Below, piece after piece: positions 28,625 through 37,706 of a stretch of DNA of 64,000 bases. The stretch's first letter is position 1. The number at the start of each line of letters is the position of its first letter. This DNA comes from Streptosporangium amethystogenes (lineage in GTDB: Bacteria > Actinomycetota > Actinomycetes > Streptosporangiales > Streptosporangiaceae), in NCBI RefSeq assembly GCF_000721075.1, contig NZ_JOEQ01000016.1:89927-153926 (forward strand). The letters are read 5' to 3'. Below the pieces are notes generated by a model. It was not told the origin of the DNA, did not search any database, and was given only the letters and a program-made list of their open reading frames with translations. Position numbers and translations under genes: made by a program.

Positions 28625-28654
28625 GTTATGTGTTGTTCGTCTTTCCTAGGGCAT
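28625..28654 (+). promoter_or_regulatory. Possible stress sigma-factor promoter before the GlsB-like gene
   Basis: GTTATG (28625-28630) and GGGCAT (28649-28654), 18 bp apart, resemble the GTTT / GGGTAT pattern of actinobacterial sigma-B-type promoters. Start would be about 30 bases before the gene. Spacing is on the long side, so this is tentative. Confidence 0.25.
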
Positions 28655-28688
28655 ACGCCTGGCAGCTGAGCAGACAGGAGCGTAGAAC

Positions 28689-28961
28689 ATGACAGTCACC
28701 GGCATCATCACCGCCATCGTCATCGGCGCCATCATTGGTGCCCTGGGTCGGCTCGTCGTGCCCGGCAAGCAGGCCATCCCGATCTGGCTGACCATCGTCA
28801 TCGGTATCGTCGCGGCCCTCATCGGCACCGCGATCGCCGGAGCGCTCGGAGTCGCCACCACCTCGGGCATCGACTGGATCGAACTCGTCATCCAGATCGC
28901 TCTGGCCGCGGTCGGCGTCCTCCTGGCGGTGAGCCTGTACGGCAGGCGAGGCGTCCGGTAA
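28689..28961 (+). CDS. GlsB/YeaQ/YmgE-family small membrane protein
   Basis: 90 residues and three membrane helices: VTGIITAIVIGAIIGALGRL, IPIWLTIVIGIVAALIGTAI and LVIQIALAAVGVLLAVSLYG. The segment LGRLVVPGKQ between helices one and two is the family mark. Members are envelope-stress or general-stress proteins of unknown mechanism. AGGAG precedes ATG 28689. It lies 160 bases after the flotillin gene and before a very strong terminator. Confidence 0.88.
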   Translation: MTVTGIITAIVIGAIIGALGRLVVPGKQAIPIWLTIVIGIVAALIGTAIAGALGVATTSGIDWIELVIQIALAAVGVLLAVSLYGRRGVR

Positions 28962-28988
28962 CCAAGTCCACCCGTGCCTAGGGCCGGC

Positions 28989-29066
28989 TTCCCGGAAAAG
29001 CCGGGAACCCGGAGACCAGCGCCCCGGCACCCCCCGGCCCGGAATCCTCCGGGCCGGGGGGTGCCG
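28989..29066 (+). terminator. Tandem terminator after the GlsB-like gene
   Basis: First a 7-bp hairpin (TTCCCGG / CCGGGAA, 28989-29007), then a perfect 19-bp stem with a 4-base loop (29025-29043 with 29048-29066), the longest perfect hairpin in the window. It marks the end of the NfeD-flotillin-GlsB stretch. Confidence 0.75.
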
Positions 29067-29349
29067 TCGTGTTCCGTACCAGGGCACCTCCCGCAGATTG
29101 TCATGATCTGTCGGTGGAGGTAATCCGTTCCTTGGTCCGTGGCCCATTCAGCCACCGCCCTGGCCTTCGCTGATCTCCCCTCCGCCAGGTTGGTCACGGC
29201 CCGGTTCGATCAGACTCCGGTCCTCTCCAGTGCGCTGTTCGGCTTGGCCGACGCGTACGACGCCCCGAGGCGGCTCCACGCCATCAGGCCGGCGCTGGGC
29301 GCTAGTCGTTCACAAGTTCTACCCAAGCAGGCGTCAATAGATTTTGATC

Positions 29350-29673
29350 ATGAACCTTCGCATAGCATCCGCCAAGTCCCGGGCAGCCCTCGTCGTAGGT
29401 CTGCTCGCCGTCGTCATACGCGTGGGCGCGACCGCTACCCTGACGGTCAACGGGGAGTCCACCTGCAACCACACCGACTTTGCGGGGATCGGTCTGGGTG
29501 GTGTCGCGGTGTTCATCGCCCTGCTGGCCGGGTGGGAGGCCGCCACCGGATTCACCGACTACCAACACCAGGTACGCAAGGGCGTCACCTGGGGAGTGAT
29601 CGCTCTCGCACTTCTTCTCGGCGCTGTCGGCCTGCTCAAGGGCTTCGCCGTCGTCATGAGCCCCTGCGGCTGA
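29350..29673 (+). CDS. Small hypothetical membrane protein
   Basis: 107 residues with three hydrophobic segments (about 14-30, 44-60 and 78-98) and two Cys residues (in ESTCNH and at the C-terminus SPCG). I do not recognise a family. TAGATT six bases before ATG 29350 suggests a leaderless transcript. The 280 bases before it, after the terminator, hold no convincing gene. Codon use is a little less GC-biased than in neighbours. Confidence 0.5.
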   Translation: MNLRIASAKSRAALVVGLLAVVIRVGATATLTVNGESTCNHTDFAGIGLGGVAVFIALLAGWEAATGFTDYQHQVRKGVTWGVIALALLLGAVGLLKGFAVVMSPCG

Positions 29674-29801
29674 AATCCCTGGTGTCCCGATCTCCGGTGC
29701 GCGCCGTCAGAAGAGCGTTGCTGTGCACCACATGAGGCCAGGACCCAACGAGTCACATCACGAACAGGTCGCTCGTATACCGCAGGTTGACCGGCGGGGC
29801 A

Positions 29802-30032
29802 TCAAGAGCCGTGGGCCGGTGGAGCCGGTGGAATTTTCTGACCCCACCAACCCCAACGCTCCTCGTAGAAGACACTCAGTAGGAGCCTGGTGCCCTCGCT
29901 GAGGGCGGGAAGGTCGCCCAGCCAATCGGGCAGAACGGTCAACCGGTTACCGCCCACACTGAGCCTGGTGAGGGCGGCGAGGTTCCCCAGCGACTCAGGT
30001 AGAGCGGTCAACCGGTTAGCCCCTAGGCAGAG
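29802..30032 (-). pseudogene. Leucine-rich-repeat protein remnant
   Basis: About 76 C-terminal codons of an LRR protein: two repeats of LxLxxNRLTxLPxxLG form (CLGANRLTALPESLGNL and SVGGNRLTVLPDWLGDL), then a short unrelated tail to the stop at 29802. The repeat register is lost upstream of about 30,032, where the frame runs antisense through the adjoining ATPase fragment. The gene therefore lacks its 5' part and start. Confidence 0.6.
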
Positions 30033-30338
30033 ATCGTGACGAACTCCGTCGTCCACTCCGACTCCGGACGGACAACAGGCGGATCGCTGACGGTCTGCCT
30101 GGGCCTGGGCGGCGGCATGGTGCACGCCGAGGTCATCGACGACGGCTCGGCGACCAGCCTCCCCTTCGTCCGCGCGACCGACTTCGACAGCGACGGCGGA
30201 CGCGGCCTGCTCCTGGTCGAGGCCATGGCCACCGCCTGGGGCACCCACCACGCCCCCGAAGCGGGCACCGCCGTCTGGTTCCACCTGCCAACCAACGAAA
30301 CCAACAGAACCGACGGCCCCGGTTCCCTCTCCAGTTGA
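30027..30338 (+). pseudogene. Anti-sigma-type HATPase remnant
   Basis: The C-terminal two thirds of a small GHKL ATPase of the actinobacterial regulatory (HATPase_c_2, RsbW-like) type: EIVTNSVVHSDSG is the N-box, EVIDDGSA the G1 box and GGRGLLLVEAMA the G2 box. The normal N-terminal helices (about 40 residues) are missing; an in-frame TAG lies at 30024-30026, right before the homology starts. It abuts the LRR remnant on the other strand, so both appear truncated by one rearrangement. A short translated product from GTG 30036 is possible but unlikely to be functional. Confidence 0.6.
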
Positions 30339-30860
30339 CCCATCTGACCCATCTGGCCGAAGTCCCTCGCCCGAGGCGTGCCCCTCCCTCCGGTCACAGT
30401 GGCGGTCCGAGTCGCGGTGTGCCCCATCAGACGATCACACTCGCCCCTGAGCCAAGCCTGACCGGCAACGACAAGCCGCAGCAAGCGCGGCAAGCCGGTC
30501 GGCGACGGCAGGCCACGACGGGCCCGGTGAGCTACGGCGAGTCCCCTGCGCTCCTTCCCGCACCGTTGCTTCAGCTACGGCGATGGCCTCAGAACGACCC
30601 CCGTACGGATTGCTTCAGCGTCGAAGAGCCCGATGGGCGGCCCGCGAGGAAGCGACTACGGCCCGCAGGGCGTACGGAGAAGAAGGGGGTGCGGAGGTGG
30701 GTGGGTTTATAAGAATTCGCGACCACCGCGCCCGCCAGGCCGAAGACCTGACCCCCAGACCCGCCACCAACGACGGCCGCCCGGAGCACCCATCCACCGG
30801 AGCGCGAACACACACCCCGCCAGAGAAACACGTCGAGAGAACCCGACCCCTCATCGAGCA
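30339..30860. other. Gene-poor stretch
   Basis: About 520 bases between the ATPase remnant and the glycosyltransferase. Open frames exist on both strands but none shows the expected third-position GC bias or a recognisable protein. From about 30,720 the plus strand is strongly C- and A-rich and G-poor. No promoter or repeat stood out. Confidence 0.5.
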
Positions 30861-30876
30861 CGCGGGAACCCCCGCG
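30861..30876 (-). terminator. Hairpin after the glycosyltransferase gene
   Basis: CGCGGG and CCCGCG with loop AACC, 18 bases after the stop of the minus-strand glycosyltransferase. Confidence 0.45.
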
Positions 30877-30893
30877 ACGATCCACCCGGAAAA

Positions 30894-32951
30894 TCAGATC
30901 ATCACATGCGCGTCCGGATGCCCCACAAAAGAGAACTGCGCGTTACGAGTGAGCTTGATGTCGTCGGCCTGCCAGGTGTGCATGCCCGCGTCCCCACTGC
31001 GCCAGTAGACGAAGTTGAACCGGTCCGCGGAGTAGATCTTGACCCGGTCCTCCTTGAGCCGGCGGACCAGCCGGGTGTCCTCACCCCGGGTGACGTCCTC
31101 GAACCCGTAGTGCCGGAACATGTCCGCCTTACCGAGGAAGGTGCCACCCTGCACCAGGAAGGCGTAGCGGTGCTCCAGCCCCGGCAGGCGCAGCATCGTG
31201 GTGTTGCTGCCCTCGAAGTAGGCGTAGTGCGCGCCCTTGCCGACCAGCTCGGCGTCGGAGTAGTCGAAGGCGCGGGCCAGGTCCGACAGGTAGTGCTCGC
31301 CGTACAGGTTGTCGTCGTCCATCTTGGCGATCAGCTCGCCCTCCGCGGCGGCGATGCCCAGGTTGAGGCAGGCGCCCAGCGACAGTGACGAGTCGGCGGG
31401 CAGCACCACGACGTCGGTGATCCCGGCCATTCGCGCCTTGTCCGCCACCACGACGGGGTCGATGTCGAGCCCGTGCAGCACCATGACGAGCTGGACGGGG
31501 CGGTGGACCTGCTTGGCCACCGAGGAGATCGCGTGCTCGATCTGGGCGGCCCGGTTGGTGGGCAGCACCACCGAGATCGACCGGGTCCGCCGCTGTACCG
31601 GCTTGCCGAGCAGCTCCAGGATCTGGTCCACCCGGTGCGAGAACAGGTGCTTGTCGAAGACCTCGCGCATCGCCAGGTGCCCCTGGCGGGCGCGCAGCTC
31701 GGGGCTGTTGATCAGGTGCAGGACCTGGTTGTACGACTCCAGCTCGTCGCGGGCGATCGGGATCAGCGACCCGAAGGTCTCCTCGATGGCCCGCGACCAG
31801 CCCGAGACGATCGACGTCGAGCAGGCGGACAGCTCGAAGACCCGGCGGGCGCACATGGTCGGCGAGTCGAGCACCGAGTTCACGTTGAGGAAGACCTTGT
31901 ACATCTTGTACGCGGCCAGCATCTGGTCGTACGGGAGCTCGCCCACGATGTGCGGGACGTACTCGGCGGGCCAGGCGTACTTCTCGTCCACGGTCCCGTT
32001 GCGGGCGAAGATGTGCAGGCCGAGCTCGCGGATCGGGGCGAGGACGGTCTCCATCTGCTCGCGGCGCTCGGGATGCTTGTCCCTGAAGTACATGCCGGCG
32101 AAGACCACGTCGTTCAGGCGGCCGCGCTTCTCCTGGATCGGGTTGTGCACCCGCGGCTGCGCGGCGAACTGCAGCACGTCGACCCGGTCGTGGCCCAGCA
32201 CCTCGCGGTAGCGGGGGACCATGTCGCCGTCGCAGGTGAAGACGTAGTCGAACAGCTTGGCCGTGTCGATGAAGAAGTCGAAGTTCGGCGGGTCCTCCTT
32301 GTTCCAGAAGACCGTGGGGATCCCCTCGACGCGGCACCAGTCGATCAGGGCGAGCAGCTCGGGCTTGGGGGCGTTCGTCCCGGTCATCTGGTAGCGCCAG
32401 CGGCCCTGGTTGCCGTGCCAGGCCGACTCCACGAACAGCAGCTCGGGACGGCGCTCGGCGAAGATCTCCGGCCAGTCGCGGAGCCCGAACTCGATCTGGT
32501 CCCACTCGTACTTGAACGCCATCCGGGAGAAGTCGTCCAGGATGACCGCGACCTTCATGTCCGGACGGACGATCGGACCGGCCGGCCACTTGACCTGCGG
32601 TACGTCGACCACGGGCCCCTGTTGGTCGAGCTCGGCGACCACCTCGGCCACCGGACGGGGCGGCTTGGGGCCCTTGCGCGTCTGCATCGCGGAGCGCAGT
32701 TTGCCCGGCAGCGCGGTGACCCCCGACCCCTTGGCCGCGGTCAGCGCCTCGGCCACCCGGTACGGACGCTGCACCTTGGTCGACTCCAGCTTCCACTGCG
32801 CGTAGTCGGCCTTCGCCTCGGCGATGGCGAGCCGCCGCTCAAGGTCCCGGACGCGCTCCTCGAAGCGCTCGACGACCTTGCGCTCCTCGGGCAGCCAGTT
32901 GATCGGCCCAAGACGCTGGAACTTCGGCTCTTCGGGGGTCTCTTCGCTCAT
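30894..32951 (-). CDS. Two-domain glycosyltransferase (CgeB/DUF3880-like plus GT2)
   Basis: 685 residues. A charged coiled-coil start (about 20-60) is followed by a CgeB/DUF3880-like GT-B part at about 130-440 (VAVILDDFSRMAF, LLFVESAWHGNQGRW, NVNSVLDSPTMCARRVFELSA) and a C-terminal GT2-like domain (about 450-670) with SVVLPTNRAAQIEHAISS and the metal-binding motif AKMDDDNLYG. It probably adds one or two sugars to a surface glycan in the cytoplasm. No membrane helix is seen. It is 63 bases after wecB on the same strand. Which sugars it uses is unknown. Confidence 0.8.
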   Translation of the reverse strand: MSEETPEEPKFQRLGPINWLPEERKVVERFEERVRDLERRLAIAEAKADYAQWKLESTKVQRPYRVAEALTAAKGSGVTALPGKLRSAMQTRKGPKPPRPVAEVVAELDQQGPVVDVPQVKWPAGPIVRPDMKVAVILDDFSRMAFKYEWDQIEFGLRDWPEIFAERRPELLFVESAWHGNQGRWRYQMTGTNAPKPELLALIDWCRVEGIPTVFWNKEDPPNFDFFIDTAKLFDYVFTCDGDMVPRYREVLGHDRVDVLQFAAQPRVHNPIQEKRGRLNDVVFAGMYFRDKHPERREQMETVLAPIRELGLHIFARNGTVDEKYAWPAEYVPHIVGELPYDQMLAAYKMYKVFLNVNSVLDSPTMCARRVFELSACSTSIVSGWSRAIEETFGSLIPIARDELESYNQVLHLINSPELRARQGHLAMREVFDKHLFSHRVDQILELLGKPVQRRTRSISVVLPTNRAAQIEHAISSVAKQVHRPVQLVMVLHGLDIDPVVVADKARMAGITDVVVLPADSSLSLGACLNLGIAAAEGELIAKMDDDNLYGEHYLSDLARAFDYSDAELVGKGAHYAYFEGSNTTMLRLPGLEHRYAFLVQGGTFLGKADMFRHYGFEDVTRGEDTRLVRRLKEDRVKIYSADRFNFVYWRSGDAGMHTWQADDIKLTRNAQFSFVGHPDAHVMI

Positions 32952-33014
32952 GGGGGATCGCCTTTGTCCGGGGTCGTGCCAGGCTACGGCCTAAGCCGTG
33001 CCGAAATAGCCGTT

Positions 33015-34184
33015 TTAAAGTGATTTGGGCGGTACGGATTGCCCGGCCGGGGAGAGGTTGCCGCCGCGCAGCCAGCTCTCGATCACCCGGGCGATCCGGG
33101 GACCGGCCTTGCCGTCCCAGAGCGGGGGCAGCTCGCCGGAAGGCGTCGCCGCGCCGTCCGCCAGTGCCAGGTCGGCGGCGGCGGGCAGCTGCGCGGGGGT
33201 GACCAGCCGGTTGGTGCCGTGCGTGATGGTGATCGGCCGCTCGGTGTTGGGCCGCACGGTGAGGCAGGGAACGCCCAGCATGGTCGTCTCCTCCTGCACG
33301 CCGCCGGAGTCGGTGACGACCAGCGTCGCGCCCCGCACCAGCGACAGGAAGTCCACATAACCCAGCGGATCGACGATGCGCAGGTTCTCGGTGTCCACCA
33401 GCCCGGCCTCGGCCAGGCGGGTCCGGCCGCGCGGGTGCAGCGGCACCACGACCGGGAGGCGCTCGCTCACCGAGAGCACCGCCTCGACCAGTTCCTTGGC
33501 GGAGGCGGGGTCGTCGACGTTGCCGGGACGGTGCAGGGTGGCCACCCCGTACCGCTCGGGAAGGCCGAGCCGGGAGCGGATCGGGGCCGGGTCGAGGTGG
33601 TCAAGCGCGGAGAACAAACTGTCGATCATCGGGTTGCCGACGAGGTGCACCCGGGCCGGGTCGACACCCTCGGCGGCCAGGTAGGAGAGCGCGTCGGGAG
33701 AGGTGGCGAAGAGGATGTCGGACAGCGCGTCGGTGACGACCCGGTTGACCTCCTCCGGCATCTCCCGGTCGAAGGAGCGCAGACCCGCCTCCACGTGCGC
33801 GGTCGGCACGTGGAGCTTGGCGCACACCAGGATCGCGGCCAGCGTCGAGTTCACGTCGCCATAGACGACGACCAGCGCCGGCCGCTGCTCAAGCACCACG
33901 TCCTCAAGGCCGACGAGCAGCGCCGCCGTCTGGCGGGCGTGCGAGCCGGAACCGACGGCCAGGTTGGCGATCGGCTCGGGGAGGCCGAGGTCGGCGAAGA
34001 ACACGTCCGACATGAGCGCGTCGTAGTGCTGGCCGGTGTGGATGATGCCCTGCCGCACGCCCAGTTCGGCGAGCGCACGCACCACCGGAGCGGCCTTCAC
34101 GAAGTTGGGCCGCGCGCCGAGCACGTGCAGGACAAGGGGATTATCGGGGCCCTGAGAAGCGCCCGGACCGGCAAAGTCCCTCAT
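33015..34184 (-). CDS. wecB: UDP-N-acetylglucosamine 2-epimerase (non-hydrolysing)
   Basis: 389 residues. HVLGARPNFVKAAPV, HTGQHYDALMSD, VYGDVNSTLA, HVEAGLRSFDREMPEE, TLHRPGNVDD and TDSGGVQEE are the conserved blocks of the family, with the catalytic Asp, Glu and His visible. It interconverts UDP-GlcNAc and UDP-ManNAc. AAAGGCGAGG precedes ATG 34184. It is divergent from a GT4 gene across 56 bases; together with the wecC gene 2.2 kb away it should give UDP-ManNAcA for a surface polymer. Confidence 0.93.
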   Translation of the reverse strand: MRDFAGPGASQGPDNPLVLHVLGARPNFVKAAPVVRALAELGVRQGIIHTGQHYDALMSDVFFADLGLPEPIANLAVGSGSHARQTAALLVGLEDVVLEQRPALVVVYGDVNSTLAAILVCAKLHVPTAHVEAGLRSFDREMPEEVNRVVTDALSDILFATSPDALSYLAAEGVDPARVHLVGNPMIDSLFSALDHLDPAPIRSRLGLPERYGVATLHRPGNVDDPASAKELVEAVLSVSERLPVVVPLHPRGRTRLAEAGLVDTENLRIVDPLGYVDFLSLVRGATLVVTDSGGVQEETTMLGVPCLTVRPNTERPITITHGTNRLVTPAQLPAAADLALADGAATPSGELPPLWDGKAGPRIARVIESWLRGGNLSPAGQSVPPKSL

Positions 34185-34240
34185 TGACCTCGCCTTTCAT
34201 GCGGCAGTGGGGCAAACCTTGCCTATGGTACGGTCACCGC

Positions 34241-36292
34241 GTGGTATCCGATGCCAACAGGCCAGACTCCCCCTCGGTTCCCGCGAAGGTTCCCGCGAAG
34301 CCCTCGGCTCCCGCGAAACCCTCGGTGCCGGCGACACCCGCCACATCGGTGACGCCTCCGGCCGCCGGGACCTCCTCCGCTCCGGCCGCCGCGCCGGACG
34401 CGGAGCCGGTGGCGACCTCGGGCACGGCGACGACCCCGGAGACGGAAACGCTGTCCGGGCCGGAGACGACCTCGGCCGTGGAGCTGCCTCCGGCCGTGGA
34501 GGTGCCCACGGAGCCCGCCCCGCCGCCGAGTGCGGAGACGCCCCCGGTCGTGGAGACGCTTCCCGGTTCGGACACGCCCCAGGCGTCGGCGACGCTCCCC
34601 GCTCCGGCGACGCCCCCGGACGGAGGGAAGGCCCATGCGGGGCCGGTGTCACAGGCTCCGATGTCGGCGAAGTCGGCCAGGGCCGGCCTGCGCGGGCTGA
34701 TCAGGGGTTTCGTCCAGCATCCGGTGATCGTCTCCCGGGTCGTGGCGACAAAGGTCAAGTCCGACCCGGTACGCGTGGCGCAGGCAGCGGCCGAGACGCT
34801 CCCGTCGAGCGTCCGTCCCATCGTGGGCCGGTTCGCCTGGCCCGTCGCGCGGCGCGCCAAGATCGTCGTCCGCAAGCTCGGCATGCGCATGGTGAAGGGC
34901 CCGTGGACCGAGGCGAAGGAGCACTTCGACGCCGGCCGGATGAGCGAGGCCGCCTCGGTGCTCCAGGCCCACACCCGCTACCCCTTCATCAAGCGCCGGG
35001 CCGCCTACTACGCCGGGGAACTGGCCTCGATCCAGCCGAACCCGATCCCGCCCAAGGCGAAGGTGATCGTGGGTGAGCGGTTCCACGGCCGGGTGCTGCA
35101 CTGCGTGACCAACGCACTGCCGTACACGCAGGCCGGATACACGGTTCGCACGCACCGCATCGTCACCTCGCAGAAGGCCGCCGGGCTGGATCCGCACGTC
35201 GTGACCAGCTGGGGTTGGCCGATGATGCAGGGCCACGCCGACGCGACGCCGTACGAGGAGATCGACGGAATTCCCTACCACCGGCTGCTGCCGAGCGGCG
35301 AGGTGCCCTTCGAGAGCCAGGGGCGGATGATCCGTGGCGCCGGAGAGGTCACCGAGCTGGTCAGGACCCTGCGTCCGCAGGTGCTGCACGCCGCGACCGA
35401 CCACCGCAACGGCTCGGTGGCGCTGGCGGTGCGCGAGCGGACCGGCACGCCGCTGGTCTACGAGGTCCGGGGCTTCCTGGAGGAGACCTGGGCCTCCCGC
35501 GACCCCAAGCGCATCGGCAGCCAGCGGCACGTGCTCCAGCGCGACCGCGAGGCGTTCATCATGCGCTCCGCCGACGCGGTGGTCACGCTCGCCGAGACCA
35601 TGGCAACCGAGATCGTCGAGCGCGGGGTGCCGAGAGAAAAGATCTACCTGGCGCCGAACGCGGTGGACGACTCGCTGCTCAGCGCCGAGTACGACGGTGC
35701 GGCGTTCCGCGCCGCCTACGGTATCGAGCCCGGCGACATCGTCATGGGTTCGGTGTCGAGCATCGTGGCCTACGAGGGTTTCGCCACCATGATCAACGCC
35801 GCCGCGCTGCTGCGGGACGAGGGCGCGCCGGTCAAGATGCTGCTCGTCGGCGACGGCGTGGAGCGGGCGGCACTGCTGGAGCAGGTCGAGGAACTGGGGC
35901 TCGGCGACATCGCCATCATGCCGGGACGGGTCGGTCCCGACGAGGCGCTGCAGGCCCAGTCGGCGATCGACATCTTCGTCTGTCCCCGAGAGGACCTGCG
36001 CGTCTGCCGGCTTGTCACGCCGTTGAAACCGGTCGAGGCGATGGCTCTCGGCAAACCGGTCGTGCTGAGCGATCTGCCCGCCCTGTCGGAGCTCGTGGGT
36101 TCCGACGGCGCCGGGCTTCTGGTGCCGGCGGGAGACCCCGAGGCACTGGCCAAGGCGATCGCCGGACTGCGTGACGATCCGGGACGAAGGGCCGAGATGG
36201 GTGAGGCTGGACGGGCAGAGGTGGCCGCGAAGCGTACGTGGAGCCGCATCGCGGAGACGTACCGTGATATTTACCGATCGATTGCTGGTTAA
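34241..36292 (+). CDS. GT4-family glycosyltransferase with long disordered N-terminus
   Basis: 683 residues from GTG 34241. The first about 140 residues are Pro/Ala/Thr/Ser-rich with PAKPSAPAKPS-like repeats. Then come a linker, and a GT-B fold from about 270: HCVTNALPYTQAGYTVR and LVYEVRGFLEETWA in the acceptor half, and VMGSVSSIVAYEGF, LLVGDGVERAAL, DIFVCPREDLRVC and LKPVEAMALGKPVV with the nucleotide-sugar Glu in the donor half. Start is uncertain: TACGGT six bases before the GTG supports a leaderless start there; ATG 34199 would add 14 residues. Confidence 0.85.
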   Translation: MVSDANRPDSPSVPAKVPAKPSAPAKPSVPATPATSVTPPAAGTSSAPAAAPDAEPVATSGTATTPETETLSGPETTSAVELPPAVEVPTEPAPPPSAETPPVVETLPGSDTPQASATLPAPATPPDGGKAHAGPVSQAPMSAKSARAGLRGLIRGFVQHPVIVSRVVATKVKSDPVRVAQAAAETLPSSVRPIVGRFAWPVARRAKIVVRKLGMRMVKGPWTEAKEHFDAGRMSEAASVLQAHTRYPFIKRRAAYYAGELASIQPNPIPPKAKVIVGERFHGRVLHCVTNALPYTQAGYTVRTHRIVTSQKAAGLDPHVVTSWGWPMMQGHADATPYEEIDGIPYHRLLPSGEVPFESQGRMIRGAGEVTELVRTLRPQVLHAATDHRNGSVALAVRERTGTPLVYEVRGFLEETWASRDPKRIGSQRHVLQRDREAFIMRSADAVVTLAETMATEIVERGVPREKIYLAPNAVDDSLLSAEYDGAAFRAAYGIEPGDIVMGSVSSIVAYEGFATMINAAALLRDEGAPVKMLLVGDGVERAALLEQVEELGLGDIAIMPGRVGPDEALQAQSAIDIFVCPREDLRVCRLVTPLKPVEAMALGKPVVLSDLPALSELVGSDGAGLLVPAGDPEALAKAIAGLRDDPGRRAEMGEAGRAEVAAKRTWSRIAETYRDIYRSIAG

Positions 36293-36421
36293 TGACCTTG
36301 TCATGGCACCGGGGATACCTGCCGTTTGTGATGCGTTCAATCGCATTAGGCGTAGCTCGTTCGGACTTGAGATAGCCTTTGCGACCATGAAGTGTTGTTT
36401 CCGGCGTTCCAAGGTCATCCA

Positions 36422-37687
36422 GTGACTGCCTACGACCTGGCCATCATCGGTCTGGGCTACGTCGGCATGCCCCTGGCCAAGGAGGCCACGGCAGCCGGTC
36501 TGCGGGTCATCGGCTTCGAGGTCGACCCCGGCAAGATCGCTGCTCTCAACGCGGGCAGGTCCTACATCGACGACCTGACCGACGCCGACCTTGAGCACAT
36601 GCTGGCGGGAGGATTCACCGCCACCGGGGACGAGTCCGTGCTGGCCGACAGCCGGACCATCGTCATCTGCGTGCCGACCCCGCTCGACGAGGACCACCGC
36701 CCCGACCTGTCCGCGGTCGAGGGCGCCACCGGCACCGTCGCACGTAACCTCCGCGCGGGCTCGCTGGTGGTCCTGGAGTCCACCACCTGGCCCGGCACCA
36801 CCGACGAGGTCGCCCGTCCCATCCTGGAGGAGGGCTCCGGCCTCACCGCGGGCACCGACTTCCACCTCGCCTTCTCGCCTGAGCGCATCGACCCGGGCAA
36901 CCCCAAGTACGGCCTGCGTAACACCCCGAAGGTCGTCGGCGGCTACACCTCCGCCTGCAAGGACCGCGCGGTCGGGTTCTACTCCCAGTTCATCGAGCAG
37001 GTCGTGCCGGTCAGCGGCACCCGCGAGGCCGAGATGGCCAAGCTCCTGGAGAACACCTACCGCCACGTCAACATCGCCCTCGTCAACGAGATGGCGATCT
37101 TCTGCGACGAGCTGGGCGTCGACCTCTGGGAGTCGATCGAGGCCGCCGCCACCAAGCCGTTCGGCTTCCAGAAGTTCCTCCCCGGGCCAGGTGTCGGCGG
37201 TCACTGCATCCCCGTCGACCCGTCCTACCTCTCCTACACGGTGCGCAAGCTGGGCTATCCGTTCCGCTTCGTCGAGCTGGCCCAGGAGATCAACGAGCGG
37301 ATGCCGTCGTACGTGGTGGCCCGCGTGCAGCGCCTGCTCAACCGGCACAGGAAGCCGGTCAACGGCTCCAAGGTGCTGTTGCTCGGTGTCACGTACAAAC
37401 CCGACATCGCCGACGAGCGCGAGACCCCGGCCCTGCCGGTCGCGCGGGCGTTGCGGGAGCTGGGCGCGGACCTGGTCTTCACCGACCCGTACGTCAAGGA
37501 CTGGCGGGTCGACGGAGTCCAGGTGCCGCGCGAGGAAGACCTCGCCAAGGGAGTCGTCGAAGCCGACGTGACGCTGTTGCTCCAGCAACACGCCGCCTTC
37601 GACCTGTCGATTATCGAGGACCAAGGCAAGCTCGTGCTCGACACCCGAGGCGTGCTCGCCGAGGGTGAACGCGTCGAGCGGCTCTAG
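36422..37687 (+). CDS. wecC: UDP-N-acetyl-D-mannosamine dehydrogenase
   Basis: 421 residues, UDP-glucose/GDP-mannose dehydrogenase family. NAD loop IIGLGYVGMPLA, CVPTPLDEDHRPD, FSPERIDPGNP, KLLENTYRHVNIALVNE, the catalytic Cys in GPGVGGHCIPVDP and the C-terminal VTYKPDIADERETP. The order and the YRHVNIALVNE form match WecC-type ManNAc dehydrogenases, which oxidise UDP-ManNAc to UDP-ManNAcA. GTG 36422 follows AAGG by seven bases. The 129-base gap upstream is AT-richer than average and probably holds its promoter. Confidence 0.88.
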   Translation: MTAYDLAIIGLGYVGMPLAKEATAAGLRVIGFEVDPGKIAALNAGRSYIDDLTDADLEHMLAGGFTATGDESVLADSRTIVICVPTPLDEDHRPDLSAVEGATGTVARNLRAGSLVVLESTTWPGTTDEVARPILEEGSGLTAGTDFHLAFSPERIDPGNPKYGLRNTPKVVGGYTSACKDRAVGFYSQFIEQVVPVSGTREAEMAKLLENTYRHVNIALVNEMAIFCDELGVDLWESIEAAATKPFGFQKFLPGPGVGGHCIPVDPSYLSYTVRKLGYPFRFVELAQEINERMPSYVVARVQRLLNRHRKPVNGSKVLLLGVTYKPDIADERETPALPVARALRELGADLVFTDPYVKDWRVDGVQVPREEDLAKGVVEADVTLLLQQHAAFDLSIIEDQGKLVLDTRGVLAEGERVERL

Positions 37688-37706
37688 CGACGAAGGGCTG
37701 CGCGCA

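Noticed and set aside
28646..29197. Minus-strand frames around the GlsB-like gene
   Set aside because: Antisense to a well-supported membrane protein gene and its terminator.
30335..31008. Plus-strand frames in the gene-poor stretch
   Set aside because: Composition lacks codon bias, translations look random, and they run into the antisense of the glycosyltransferase.
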